Part shown: one piece after another, positions 11,235-23,432 of the stretch
Layout of the letters: each line of letters begins with the position of its first letter
Numbering within the stretch: position 1 is the first letter of the stretch
From: Syngnathus acus
Taxonomy: Eukaryota; Chordata; Actinopteri; Syngnathiformes; Syngnathidae
Reading direction: 5' to 3'
Assembly: GCF_901709675.1 (NCBI RefSeq)
Contig: NC_051091.1
Span: 2,043,967-2,107,966, forward strand
DNA: 64,000 bases
Notes under the pieces: model-generated
Databases searched by the model: none
What the model was told of the DNA's origin: nothing
What the model saw: the letters and a program-made list of their open reading frames with translations, nothing else
Translations under genes and position numbers: made by a program

Positions 11235-13374
11235 TCAGAGGACGGCCAGGTCGTGGCAGCTCTTGGATCGCACCCTGACGGCCACACGCTGGTTGTTGCG
11301 CGCCACCAAGCGGTCCAGGAAGCGTCGCGCCTTCTGAGTGATGCTCTCCTTGCGCCTGCAGGACGAGGCGCGTCGGCACTGCGCCGCGTCGGCGTTCGAT
11401 GCGCCCGCGCGGCGCAGTCGGATTTGGCGCACCACACCCTCAAAGAGCTCGCTCACGTTGTGTTGCAGCGACGCTGACGTCTCAATGAACTTGCAATCAA
11501 AAACCACCGCGCACGCTCGACCTTCTGGAAAAGAAAACAGATAATGACTACATATGAGAACCTGAGACGTTTTCTAAAATCATTTTAGACAATTTAGTGT
11601 TCAGTGACTGAAACGATGGCTGTTTGTAAACTTCCCAAATCTACTCTTGGGAGTGTCTTTGCAAGCGTCAAAGAGGTTCACCTTGCAGTGCCACCTCTCT
11701 GGAGCGCACCAGGTCGCTCTTGTTGCCAACGAGGATGATGGGCACATCGTCGGCCTGTCGCCGCCGCCGTAGCGTGATGCGGAGCTCGGCCGCCGCGTCG
11801 AAGCTGCTCCGGTCGCTGACCGAGTACACGATGACGTATGCGCTGCCGCCTGTCAGGCAGGCCTCACTGCCCGCACGCCCGTCTTCGTCCTCACATGGAA
11901 TGGTAGTGAAATCATTGGGTGTTCACGTTTTTGTAAACATCTCAAACAATTGCTTTTTCAAAAGATGCCAAATTGTGATCTTTGTAAACGCCTATAGGAA
12001 CCTAACATTTTTTCCCTAAATATGATTTGCTCTACAGAATTACCTAAAATGGGCTTTTGGAAACCTTAAAAACAAGTTATGTAGCAACTATGCTAACATA
12101 TGCATTTTTGGGAAAAAAAGAAGAAAAAAAAGAGGGGATTTAACCATAAGGATCTTCATGTTTAATGTCAAGAGATGATCCCAACATATTTTTTTGTAAA
12201 CATCAACGACAATTTCGTCTTCAACATACCCAACTTGATTTTTCCCCCAAATATACACACTGAAGTTAGCTTTGTTAATGAATCTATCATCCGTGTTTTG
12301 TAACAATTTTGACGGCTCTCACCAGTTTGTCACTTGTCCACGTATCCATGACAGCCAGTGTGGTCTCCTTGCCATCAACAGTCAGCGTCCTCTCGTATGT
12401 GTCTTCTGACCCCATGCAAAAACAAAAAAAGAGAGAGGGAAAAAACCTATGAGCAGGAATGCGTTGCAAGGCAAGCGGATCAAAACGCTGCCAGTGGCAG
12501 ACAGTCCATCAATGAGGTCATTCAAAGTCAAAGCAGACGATGGCGGGTCGGTCGACTGAAAGTTATTGACGTCGGCAGTGATCCGATGCTTGCGTGAAGC
12601 CATTTGCCCAAAGTTGACCCTCGTGTTGCGACGCTACCGGAACACAGCGATGCCATTGACGTTTACAAATGCTTGCATGCTAGGATAAATGAAACGTGAC
12701 ATTTTCTTTGTTTACTAAACACTAGCCTTTGGGTGTAATGCTCAAAATGGTTATGAACAAGCTCCATAAATTGCCTTTGATGTTTAAAAAATACCTCAGG
12801 TCTGTCAAATGTTTTTATATTTACAAATAAAAAACATTACGATTTGTCTTCAAGCACATAGGTTAACTTTCTTGACCAAATTGTATTTGTTCACAAAAAC
12901 ACTTCTGCTCGACTATTTTGAATGCTAAATTCTCTTTGGTGTTTATGGAAACCACATCAAGCTCATTGAGGACTCAAAAAGGTCTTTGAGGTTTCCAAAA
13001 CATACATTGTTGAAGTTAGCTGTCTTAGTCGCCACTTTGTAAAATGTCTCCTCACCTTCCAGTTGTTCGTCTTTGTCGGTGATTCCGGCAAAGATTCCCG
13101 CCAGGCTGCTCTTGCCCACGCCGTGGTCGCCGAGCAACAGCACCCTGTGAACGCAGTCCGAGTCGTCGTCCGAGTCGGCGCTCCACTGCGCCCGGCAACG
13201 TGTGTCCCCTGGCTGGAAGGATGCTGACTGTCCCAGGGGAGGGTGCCTGCGCTGTGGGCCGCCGCCGGCGTGGGGGTCCCGGGTGCAGGGCGAGCACTCC
13301 CGGGTGGGGCGGACGGGAGTGCTGCCCCGCCGTGGCTGGACTTCTGCCTCCTTTCTCTGAATCTTGATGCTCAT
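11235..13374 (-). CDS. rem1: GTP-binding protein REM 1 (RGK family GTPase)
   Basis: Four coding exons: 13056-13374, 12323-12405, 11682-11889, 11235-11524; 900 nt, 299 residues, against 298 as I recall for human REM1. Visible features are a Ser/Pro/Arg-rich N-terminal extension with RRGSTP and LGQSAS, a P-loop LGDHGVGKSS (residues 81-90), DTYERTLTVDG, a non-canonical G3 VMDTW instead of DxxG (typical of RGK proteins), NKSD (190-193), ETSA (218-221), and a basic calmodulin-binding-type tail ending KSCHDLAVL. There is no CAAX box. RGK GTPases inhibit voltage-gated Ca2+ channels through the beta subunit. The N-terminal motifs and the VMDTW/KL stretch fit REM1 better than RRAD or GEM as I recall them. 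The acceptor of exon 3 (upstream ttccatgtgag) is weak, but it is the one giving the frame. Confidence 0.9.
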
Positions 13375-13927
13375 GTTGCTACGGTGACAGCATCAGGACC
13401 ACTTGGGCCCGAGTGAATTGATGTCATTTGCGCGTCCCAAATTTTCAAAAGTTTGTTGCCTTTGATGTTTGGCACGCGTAAGCGATATTTTAGCGCAAGA
13501 CTTTGAATTGTTTACAAATCACGTACTTGAGGCTCGTCTATGTTTCTTTGATGATGATCGGAAGAGAAAATTCGTTTTGGTGTTTGCTAGTAGACCAGTT
13601 GAAAGCTCTTTTATATTTCCGAAAACTCGCCCATTACAGCTGAAAACTCTAACTGTTCTTTATTACAAAAACAAAACAGATGCAAAAGGGTCCCCGGTTT
13701 GTTGATGTTTCTTGGATGTTCGCAAGATATGCACACTTTAAGCTTGCTTACAAATTTGCTGAAAGCCAAATGGTCTCTGGCCAAATACTTGTGACATTAT
13801 TTGCAACGTAGATTTGCATAGTTGATCAGGCGCAACTCTGAGATGAAGGGAAAGCGCGTTAGTTAGGTTCAATGAAGAATTCTCAATGAAGATCAAAAGG
13901 CTAGTCTGACAATGACGCAGCCGTGCA

Positions 13928-14300
13928 ACATCCATCCATCCATTTTCTGTACCGCTTAATCCCCACGGGGGGTCGCGGGCGTGCTGGAGCCTATCCCAGC
14001 CGTCATCGGGCACTAGGCGGGGGACACCCTGAACCGGTTGCCAGCCAATCGCAGGGCACACAGAGACGAACAACCATCCGCACTCGCACTCACACCTAGG
14101 GAGAATTTAGAGTGCTCAATCGGCCTACCAAGCATGTGTTGGGGATGTGGGAGGAAACTGGAGTGCTCGGAGAAAACCCACGCAAACACGGGGAGAACAT
14201 GCAAACTCCACACAGGGAGGGCCGTAGGTGGAATCAAACCCGCACCCTCCTAACTGTGAGGCAGACGTGCTACCCAGTGCGTCACCGAGCCGTCCGCGGT
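13928..14300 (-). repeat. LINE-tail-type dispersed teleost repeat
   Basis: Well-preserved copy starting catccatccatccatttt and including gctggagcctatcccagc, gccagccaatcgcagggc, ggaggaaactggagtgc, acacggggagaacatgca and a block ending cgtcaccgagccg. It is the same family and orientation as 4327-4620. Such sequences are abundant in teleosts and are considered 3' ends of non-LTR retrotransposons. Confidence 0.75.
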
Positions 14301-14321
14301 GCAACAATGAATCGATTAATT

Positions 14322-14442
14322 GACAAGCAAACGATTAGCAAATTAACCAACTATTTTGATAATCACTTATGTTGTCTGGTGACAAGTAAACGATTAGCAA
14401 ATTAACCAACAACTACTTTGATAATCACTTATGTTGTCTGGT
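14322..14442. repeat. Tandem duplication, about 60-bp unit
   Basis: Units 14322-14380 and 14381-14442 share gacaag-aaacgattagc, aaattaaccaa and gataatcacttatgttgtct with few differences, so the duplication is recent. Confidence 0.85.
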
Positions 14443-15318
14443 GACAACACAAAATCATCCTCAAAGTTTTTGTAACTTGGCTTGTTAAAGACTCATTTGG
14501 TATCCAAATGCAAATATTTGGTCGTTTGTCGTGACTGGCAGGCAAAGGCAATCGGTCGGTGGGCGAAAGTCAGCTCACCAAGACCGTTATCCTTCCTGAC
14601 CAGTTGACTTTGAGGCAATGGTCTTGAGATCTATTTTTTTTAATTTAGTGTAAATAATGAAGATTGCATTTGATTGGTCAAAGTCATCCAATTCACTGCG
14701 TGGGCAATTATCGCTATGACGATATTTGGTCGATATATTGTCCAAGTACACAAAAACACACAAATGCATAGCAGCAGCTTTCGACGATGAGATTAAGAAA
14801 TGATTAAATATGGCAAGAAGTCAACTTTGAGCGTGTCATGTGCGATGAGGAACATACCAGACAATCCACGAAGAAGAATCGGTGTCGTGGCCAAGCGGGT
14901 GAGTTGTGTCTTTGTAACGCAATCCTTCGCCACACTGACCTCGCAAAGTTCCACAACAGCTTTAAAAATTCAGCAGCGGAATCACACACAACCCTCTCGC
15001 ACAGTGTGTGTGTGTGTGTGTGACAGCAGAGGAGAAGCAGATATGCGAGGGCGGAGTGAGTGCGTGTGCGTATGTGGGTGTTCAACAGAGTTGGCCTTAG
15101 GAAAAATGTCGGTCACTTCCTGTGACAAAAAAAAAAAAAAAGCAAAAGCAGTCAGGGGATTTGTTGACATGTCTCTCATTAATTGCTAACATGTTTTTAT
15201 TTTCATGCCAGGCTAACATGAAAAGCGCCATCCATCACCTCGAGGGACTGCGCCAGTCAATGAAGTGCGCGTTTTGCTTTTGGAAGTTAATTTGGTCGCA
15301 CACTTGAAACAATGTCAA

Positions 15319-15860
15319 AGCACTTGAAATTTTCCACTCCAAAGCAGGTCGCCGACATGCCAGGCCCGCGAGTGGCGCTGTCACCACGCACTGTTTACTT
15401 TTGCACGTTAAGCAAACTGACCATGACACCGAGATGTCGACAAAGGCCCTTCACGTAAAAAGCACTTCAGAATTTCCACACCGACGCATGTTGTGAGCGT
15501 GCTGGACTTATGGGTGGCGCTGAAACAATGCCACATTTTGGACTTTTAAAATAAAAATCAATAATATCAACGGTAACAATGTCAAAATGACTTGGCTGTA
15601 CAGAATGCACTTGAAATGTTTGATTGCAAAGCATGTCGTTGACATGCCAGGCCTCTGGGTGGCGCTGTAACAACACCACGCTTCAAAAAAAGTGTAACCA
15701 TGTCAAAATGACCTTGACAAAAGGATGCATCTGCACAAAGCACTTGAGAGATCTTTTGTTTTGGACGCTGACATTTGAAAGTGAAGCTGTCAAAAGTATG
15801 CCTTTGGGTGGTGCTGACATGTGCCATCTTTTGTTTTAGACTTTTGAACAAAAGAATCAT
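15319..15860. repeat. Degenerate tandem array, unit about 130-150 bp
   Basis: Four diverged units begin near 15319, 15461, 15609 and 15738. Each carries gcactt(g/c)-, then (catgtcg)-acatgccaggc, then (g)tgg(c/t)gctg, and most end with tgtcaaaatgac. See the findings. Confidence 0.6.
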
Positions 15861-16694
15861 GTCACAATGTAGAATCGAAAAGAAAGGGGGGGAAAAATGG
15901 TTTCCGTCTGCTGTGAACAAGGCAGAGGAAATACAAGGCAAAGCCGAGAGTCCCGATCAGAGGCAAAGATGTGCTTCATGCCAAAATTAAATAAACCGCG
16001 GCTTGTTCACAGTGAACAAATTCATTCCATCTCCCATATATGAAACTGTCAAACACTCAACTATGACATAATTTAATCTAATAGGAACTTTACGAATATT
16101 TAGCGAGATTTGCGTTTGAAAGAAACATTTAAAGTTGTTGTTCATTTGATGGCATTTTTTATTATCAAATAACATTTGATTAATTGTTGAATTATTCTAT
16201 GGAATTTCCATTTCTTTTGTCATTTTTAATTCCATTAAATCATCATTAATAATGTCATAAGTACATAAAAATGTCACTCACAAGATAAAGAATTCCATTA
16301 CATTAAGGAGAAAAAAGGGCATACAATCGATCAAATCAGTCGTTAGATAAGATTACAATTAGTATTTGAGTTATTTTTACATTTCCATTCATTAATACTT
16401 AGTTTGATTCAATAGGTGTTGTATTTATTTAATTTTGGCAAAAACAAAAACTTCACACACACACACACACGCATGTCGACAATAAATAAAAGAACCCAGT
16501 TTAACCCCCCAAAATGTACAGCTAATATATGGTTATTTGCAACTTTAGACATGACACATTGTGTGTAAAGTAAAATACAAAAGTAAAGTTGCAGTAATAA
16601 GGAGGCAAGCCAATCAAAAGGCACCTATTTACAAGAAGCAACGAAAAAAAGATGTGTGTATGAACCGAAACGTGTTGCTTGCTTTCTTCCTTTC

Positions 16695-16734
16695 TGTGTG
16701 TGTGTGTGTGTGCGTGTGTGTGTGTGTGTGTGTG
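16695..16734. repeat. (TG)n microsatellite
   Basis: A gtgtgt run of about 40 bp, broken once by gcg, in the inferred cept1 3'UTR. Confidence 0.85.
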
Positions 16735-16892
16735 TTCGGGTAGCACCTGAAGTCTTCAAACAAACACTGACAGGAAGTAATGGTCGAGTATGGCGACTGT
16801 GACATGACGGCTCCTGGCGTTGGCTCAGCTCAAGCGGCGACTTTTGACAAGCCAACTGAGGAGGCGGACGGACGGTTAGGGACTCGGCACAA

Positions 16893-19800
16893 TCAGCGCA
16901 GCGAGCAAGGTGTGATCTTGAAGACAAAGATGTGAAGGTGGCCGGCGATCTGGTTGCACACGCTCACGCAGTAGCGCAGCAGATCCAACAAGGACAGAAC
17001 CTGCGCCAACACGCTAGCCATTAGCACGCCAGCAAGGCATTAGCCTGCCATTATCAAGCGGATGAGTGTCACTCACCAGCGCAATCCACAGCACCAGGTA
17101 TTCGTCAATAAAACTGTTGAAATACTGATTGAGGAAGAGGAGGCCTGGTCCCAGGAAGGCCAAGTCGTGCAGGTGCATCTCGCTTTTTGTCATGTGCGCT
17201 ACCTGAGGACACAACATCAGACGACACCAGTCAGCGCGGGATGAACGCGCCCCCCTCCAGTCCGCACGTGCTCAGTGCAAACGAGGTGCTCAAGAAGGGG
17301 AGGGGGGGAGGGGAGAAAAGGAAAAACCAACCAAGCCAGTGTGTTTGACTTACGACTAATTTATTGGTGATTTTGGCGGAGACGAAGCCAAAGGCCAGGA
17401 TGTAAAGACAGGGGTGTTTCTCGAAGAGCTGCACGGCCGACTTCTTGTAAATCATGACGGCCAGAACGATGACGGAACCGATGTGCAGCACCGGCGACAG
17501 CACGCTGGTTCCCTGACCACAGGAAAAAGCCATGATTTCGCACCGCACATCCCTGCGCTGTCGCCCGTGCGCCTCGCCTTTGGGCTTCAGTCACAACATT
17601 TCAAGCAGGAGCTCCTTTTCCAAAGCAACCCGGCCGGGAAGGCTCCGAGGACCTCCCGAAAGTTCCACTCGAAACCCAAACGCACGTCAGACTTTGTTTT
17701 CCCTGCGTCGACTCCCGAATGCCCTGCCAGGCAAATGTCACGCGGCCGGTCACACCATACCAACTTTGTCTCAACGGCTGAATTTTCCCAAGTGCTCATT
17801 TGAGAGCCCAAAATGGCGGGTTCCGATCAAAAAGGCCTATTTCCCGTGTGGCTGAGGGCCGTGTGGTCCCACCGGAGCAACTTTCCCGGCGCTAGCGCAG
17901 ACTTACCGCGATGGTGGAGCCGTTCTTGCCGACACCTCCGGTGAAGATGACTCGGAAGTAGTTGCTACAGGAGAAGATTGCTCCAAGAAAAGTGAAAACG
18001 GCAGGAACCATTTTCACCTGGACGTTAACAACGGGAATCTGCGGGGCAAAAAGGGAAACAGAGTTCTGCTTCAACGACACGTCGCATGAAGTCGTCTTCT
18101 TTCACCCAAGTGCAAAAAACCCCCCAAAACATTCGAGTTCGAAGCTTTAGATGGCACGCAGGGTGTCAAACTCCAGTCCTCGGTTGTTTTGCCTTTTAGG
18201 TTGTACAGCAATGTGTTAACTGTTTATTTATGATTAAGACTGAATGAGGAATGAGGAGATGGTTAACGGTTCCATTTGAAATGAGGCACGGCCAGTGAGG
18301 TGGGCAGGCGCCCCCTCGTGGCTGCACAAGATTTCACAATTCGAAAGGCGTCATCTCCGTTGCATTTTGTCATGAACATTTGATTACTATAAAACAAACC
18401 GAATCAACTCTTTCTTAGACATTTTATTTGATGATTTTTTTACGATGACTGGAATATTTTTTAAGACTTCTGCAACTTGTTGGGTTTTTTTTGCCTACGA
18501 GATGGACACAAGAATGACAAGAACGCATTCCTTACCAGCGCCTGCCAGAAGGCGGAGCCTCCGAGAGCTGCCAGCAGGTACATGCTCATGATGAAGAGCT
18601 GCGCTTCGGTCACGTCGATGCTGAGGGACAAGACATGAATTACTGCCAATCGTTAATGTTGGGCACCTCGAGCACACGCTTAATCATTCTTTCATAGTCA
18701 CGCAAGCTTTGTCCCTTTATTTGAAGTGGAATACGGCAACGCCAATTCGGCTTATGTGTGCATGTAGGCCAACTTACATGCCGAATCTCAGCGTTCCCGA
18801 CACGTAGGTCTGCCAGTGGGCGCAGTAGAACATAAACATGCCGGCGAAGCAGCAGAAAAACATCCAGTCGGGGTTGGTGCCCAGTTGCACTGCGATGCTC
18901 GTTCCCAACACTACAAATACTGCAAAAGATAAAATGGGAGGTGACATTTCAACATAGCGTGTCGATCGACAAAATAACACGTGTGGGGAGCAGAAGGTCA
19001 AACGTGACAAAAATAAAGCTCGGTTCTTAAAATGTACTCATTTAAATGTGTCTTTTCCCATTGTCAAAATAATTGTCCTATTACAGACACCTTGGAATAG
19101 TGCATTACATTTTACTTCAAGACTTAATAAAAGCTATTCCACGCGGTCTACGGCTGTTGATAACCAAACTAAAAATGAATAAAAAGAGCAGCACGGTGCC
19201 CCCCCGCCGCCCTCTGCCTGAAGGTGGTAGTAGAGTGACGCAGGTACGTTTTTTTTGTTTTTGCTAGCAAATAAAACGTCTGACCGGTGGAGAGGGAGTC
19301 ACAGCCGTGGTCAAAGAGCTCCCCCAAAGGCGAGCTGCTGTTAGTGCGCCTGGCCTGCTTCCCGTCGATGGCGTCCAGCGACTGGTACACGAAGAGCCCC
19401 ACTGCGCACATCAGGTACGCCCACAGCGGCGCCTACCAAATGCAGTGCGGGTCGGTCGGTCGGACATTTTGAGGCGCGTGATGCGTGAACGCGCCGCGAC
19501 TCAGCTTGCTGACCTGCTCGGTGGCGGTGGGGCAGTAGTAGACCAGCACCAGGGTGGTGACAATGTTGGTGGCCAGGCCGACAATGGTGATGAGGTTGGG
19601 CGCGATCCAGGCAGGCACGCGGCCCACCAGCCACTCCCAGTAGCGCTGCATCAGAGGCTCCAGCAGCGAGCAGCCGGCACTGCTGTACCTGCGCACGCAC
19701 GCAAGGCAGTGGTGGCAATTTAGAACCCGCCGGCTTGTTCCGCAGCCCGTCCGAGCGTCAAACAGCCTCATTGATTCCCGCGAAAGCCGGCTGAGCACGC

Positions 19801-20221
19801 ACACAGTACGATCGAATGGGGAAACTTCTCAGCGGCTTGTCCAGGCAGCAACCTACTTTGGGGCGGAACCGACAGCACCCTCGACAGATTGCGGCCCGCC
19901 ATTATTTAAAACAGTGGTCCCCAACCTTTTTTGCGCCACGGACCGGTTACGTGTCAGAAATATTTTCAAATAAATAATACCTCCATACATCACGGTGGCA
20001 GTTTTGGGCAGCGATCGACTGTGGGTGTACCTGTGCTCCTCCAGCCTTTTGAGCTGATGCCTGGAGAGGGGGGGCGAAGGCAGTTCGAGGAACCTGCGCA
20101 GCACTCCGGGCGCCAGCCAGCAGCTCGCCTCCACGCCGGCGCCCGGGCCGGGCTCCCGGTCCCGGACGAGCGCCCGGCGGGAGCGCAGCCCCCCCCCATG
20201 CTGCTGCCCCGTCGCACTCAT
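16893..20221 (-). CDS. cept1: Choline/ethanolamine phosphotransferase 1
   Basis: Nine coding exons: 20031-20221, 19514-19688, 19285-19432, 18778-18919, 18536-18620, 17907-18038, 17354-17512, 17077-17202, 16893-17000; 1266 nt, 421 residues. It transfers phosphocholine or phosphoethanolamine from the CDP-alcohol to diacylglycerol, the last Kennedy-pathway step, in ER/nuclear membranes. The CDP-alcohol phosphatidyltransferase signature DGx2ARx8Gx3Dx3D is complete at residues 145-167 (DGKQARR...GELFDHGCD). Multiple hydrophobic segments follow. [33 protein letters not shown] and [11 protein letters not shown] resemble CEPT1 more than CHPT1 as I recall them. The first 40 or so residues are low-complexity and fish-specific. 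The start is the first ATG of the exon; 40 nt of UTR precede it after an acceptor at 20261/20262. Confidence 0.93.
19911..19982. mobile_element. hAT-like transposon end
   Basis: Starts cagtggtccccaacctttt and continues with gcgccacggaccggtta, a terminus seen in non-autonomous hAT elements of many vertebrates. Only one end is recognisable. It lies in cept1 intron 1. Confidence 0.5.
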
Positions 20222-21005
20222 GGAGCCCCGGCTGGCCCGCTGCTCCCAATTTGGACACCACCTGCAGTCGTCGCCAGGACAAAAGCATTTGTTTAACTTT
20301 CAGCTTTTTTACAAAATGTTGTTCTTTCTTTTTTCTCACTGCGGCCGACTGGTAGGGATTTTTGGAGGCTGATGTTGGCTTTGATTTTTGACAGAACAAA
20401 ATTCTGGTGATCGATTAATCAACCAGTGAATATAAAAATATTCAACACGGTTATTTTTTGCTTGCAATTTACATTGACATTGGCTAATATGATTTAAAAG
20501 TATTGACTGATCGTGGTGTAATGCAACAATCACATTTAAACGTGAATGCCTGTGCAAATTCGTCATAAGCAAGCGCTTCAAACAGGACGATTACTTCGGA
20601 AAGGTGAAACAAGCTAGAACAATCGCGAGAAGGGAGGGCGAGGGCGACGATCATTGCGATAATGTCATCCAAAACAGACGACCATGCGGTCATCAAAAAA
20701 CACCTGCAGAGCTAGCGACGAGCTTCGCTTCAGCCTGGCCGCTGATGTTGACCATGAGCGTTAGCATTAGCATTAGCTCGGCTAGCCGCCACCTCCCGAG
20801 CGGCCAACTTGTCCGCTCCGCTTAGGAAGCAATCCCGCGCGGTTGTGTCGTGGAACTACCGCGCCGCACGCAGCCCTATAGGGCGAGGCTAAGTGTCACG
20901 CTTGCGGGAACGGGCTTGGGAGAAGGGGAGAGTCGGGCAGGGAGTCGGCTCCTCCCGGCCCGAGCTAGCCTCGAGTGCTAAAGACCCGTAGCCGGAGGCA
21001 CGTAC

Positions 21006-21150
21006 CTGCACCGAGAGCCGCGGGAGGTCCGACGGGAGACCCAAGGCTCTTCACGCCGACACACAGGAACCCACGGTGGCGGAGCAAAAGGTCCCCTCCT
21101 CCGGCTTGTCGGAATCGAGGGGCCAATGTGTGGCGTGTGCCGATGAGGAG
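21006..21150 (-). promoter_or_regulatory. Candidate cept1 non-coding first exon and promoter
   Basis: A good donor (cggtgcag|gtacgt on the minus strand, exon end 21006) closes a GC-rich stretch with several CpGs. The cept1 start exon has a plausible acceptor at 20261/20262, so a first intron of about 0.74 kb would fit. The 5' boundary given is arbitrary. An alternative donor lies near 20700. Inference only, without transcript data. Confidence 0.35.
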
Positions 21151-21279
21151 AATAGAAATCCGCACCGACCGATCCAGTACTGCTTCAGTGTCACCGTGAT
21201 TGACAGACACCGCACGAGAGCTGGCGTCATCCCGTTGGAAATCTCGCGTTACTTGCAGAGCGTCACCCAACTGCCCACC

Positions 21280-22560
21280 TGGTTTTCAAGGCGGAGCCAA
21301 CACCTACTTTGCACTTTTCAACCGCAAATTTCCCAATAAAAGGAATTTAATTGATTTAATTCAAATTTAATATCAAAATAAAATCTAATATGAAACTTAA
21401 AAATAGGTTAAAATCAGAATTAAATAGTTTTTTTCCCCAGCACTTCAATGTATTTTAATTTCAGTTAATACAAATAATAAAAATATCAGTTATTATTTTT
21501 AGATGAGAAATATTTAAGTTTCCAAGTTACGTTTTTTTAATTTGATTTAAGACAAAGGCAATTATTAAATACAATTACTTCCATGATTTTCACTTTTATT
21601 TGATTATATTTAATTTAAAAAATGGATAACTCACCTGGATTCTCATAATTAGTCCATCAATTATTATTATGTTATTTTGTTTGTATTTTGTTCGGGTTTT
21701 GGTTTGAATGAACTGCATTTGTTATTGCACACTATGAACATTTTAAGGACCTTCAAGGTGGCACAAATCTTGGGCACTCGATCTTTTTCTAAAATAAGAC
21801 GGTTGGATAAAAGAGCTGCCTCTGGCGCCGACACCAATATGACACATCCGCCAAAGCGTGAAATTGTAGCTGTGAGCCTCTGTCAGAAACAGTGCACGCA
21901 TCAAAAACGTATTTTTTAATTTGAGCGCATAGATTTGCGTAATAATCTTACATTCAGTTCTTGAAGGTAATTGGTGTATTTTGAAAGGTTTGAAGTTATT
22001 GGCTTAAAAATTTGATAGGTCACATGAGCTCTGTCACTGTGACCTTTCCTGCAGATTTTGGCATCTTCTTATCCAGGACACCCTTGGCACGCTTATTAGT
22101 TGATTTCAGTTCAGGGCACTCACCTAGGCTAGGCAGAGTTGCCCCCTTCCAAGAGTATTACTAAGATAAGTAATCCTGGAGGCCGGGGTTGAACCTTCCT
22201 CCGCAAGCCAGCAGAGAAGGCTCCACAACTATGTCTTCGATTTTTCTGGCATCCATTAAATACTGAGAACCTGCAATCCTGCGGGAGTTACTATTAGCAA
22301 AGGGAGCAATCAAGATAAAAGAAACGGGAGAAGGTAGCAACGTGAACGTGACAACAGATGACAAAGGATGGCCTATTTCCACACTGAAGGTCTTGTTTAC
22401 AGCATTCGTATGCAGCTAAAACTTGACGGAGAAATACATGATATAGACAACGCATACATTTTGTAAATACATAGATACATTATACTTTTACTCAAGTGCC
22501 ACTTGTAGGTAGTTCATACAAAACTGTCTGCAATGAATATACATGTTTCCCCCCCATCTG
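21280..22560. other. AT-rich intergenic region, cept1 to PTH-family gene
   Basis: No exon recognised. It is very AT-rich from about 21330 to 21660. The cept1 promoter must lie to the left and the PTH-gene 3' end to the right. Nothing else is identifiable. Confidence 0.5.
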
Positions 22561-22599
22561 TTGGGGATTGAGGTGGAAATACTTTTGAATTGATTTATC

Positions 22600-22676
22600 T
22601 TGATCTCATTTATTTCACATCACAAAAACCTGGCCTTTGAACAGGGGTGTGTAGACTTTTGATATCCACTATACCG
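22600..22676. mobile_element. Tc1/mariner-like terminal fragment
   Basis: The stretch acaggggtgtgtagactt followed by ttgatatccactata resembles the terminus of Tc1-like elements common in fish genomes. Only one end is seen. It forms part of the 3'UTR of the PTH-family gene. Confidence 0.5.
22609..22614 (-). terminator. Polyadenylation signal of the PTH-family gene
   Basis: The minus strand reads AATAAA (plus tttatt) 110 nt downstream of the stop codon at 22724. It sits inside a Tc1-like remnant whose end reads gtgtgtagacttttgatatccact (22650-22672). Confidence 0.5.
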
Positions 22677-22723
22677 CATTCCATTTTGCAGCAAGGAGTC
22701 AGGTTTTGACGGAGCCGAGGGGT

Positions 22724-23432
22724 TCAGGCCTCTCGCTGGACCGCGCGCGTCCCGTAAGGACTCTGAAAGAAGTATCTGAGGAGCCGGCGTAGCAGAGCGG
22801 CCACGTCAGGGTCGTCCTCGTCCTCGGGGGCCTCCCGGACCACCGGTGCCACCAGCGAGCGCGTCTGAGCCGTGTGCAGCCCCTCCATGGCCCCCGACAG
22901 CCAGATGAGCCGCTTGAGGCTCTGGATGTTGCGACCGCGGTCGTGCAGCAGCTGGTGCTCGGCCACCGCTCGGCGACTGTGAGCACAAGGAAACACCACC
23001 AGAAACCTCAATGGACATTTTTGGTCTTGATGCTGAGAGCAAAGAAGGCGTCGTCAACCCTTTGACCTTGCTGGGGCCTCACCGACACTGCCAATACTAG
23101 TTAGAGATAGTTACAGCAGAAAAAAAATAATTTGACATGGGGTAAGTCCTCCTCGGCCGGAGTTGGTGCTATGCTGCGGCAGCTTGACATATTAGCAAAT
23201 TGTTATCTGCATTAGAAAGGTCTTTGCTCACAATGTTTGGACATTTTTCTCCATTAAAAACGACATTGTGACACCAGCGCAAAGCCTGCTCCAAATGTCG
23301 GCTGTCACGTCAGACTATTTTTCTCACGGCGTGTTGGCCTCACCTCTGGTTCTGCTCACACAGCCCGGTGGGGAGGAGCACCAGGAGCACAAAGACCACC
23401 AGCCGCCGCACAGGGATGTCACACATCTGCAT
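22724..23432 (-). CDS. Parathyroid hormone family precursor (PTH/PTHrP/Pth4-like)
   Basis: Two coding exons, 23344-23432 and 22724-22976: 342 nt, 113 residues. Residues 1-25 or so form a signal peptide (MQMCDIPVRR, then LVVFVLLVLLP), followed by a short pro-segment ending in the basic pair SRR. The mature hormone starts AVAEHQLLHDRG. Residues 1-34 keep the family pattern (xVxExQLxHDxG at the receptor-activating end, then a basic amphipathic helix SLKRLIWL ending GLHTA). After HTAQTR comes an acidic PEDEDDPD patch. The peptide ends QREA with no long PTHrP-type nuclear or C-terminal region. The N-terminus looks more PTHrP-like than PTH-like, but the short precursor argues against pthlh, so the fish-retained Pth4/PTH-L paralogue is my best guess. 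Not confirmed by a search. PTH-family ligands act on class B GPCRs in Ca2+/phosphate and bone control. Confidence 0.88.

Larger units (their letters stand above)
13390..16892. other. Intergenic region between cept1 and rem1
   Basis: No exon recognised. It holds a LINE-tail repeat (13928-14300), a 60-bp tandem duplication (14322-14442), a TG tract (15003-15022), a degenerate tandem array (about 15319-15860), and AT-rich sequence with CA/TG tracts (16456-16470, 16695-16734). The cept1 3'UTR occupies the right end: a minus-strand AATAAA (plus tttatt, 16424-16429) lies about 465 nt past the cept1 stop. Confidence 0.5.
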
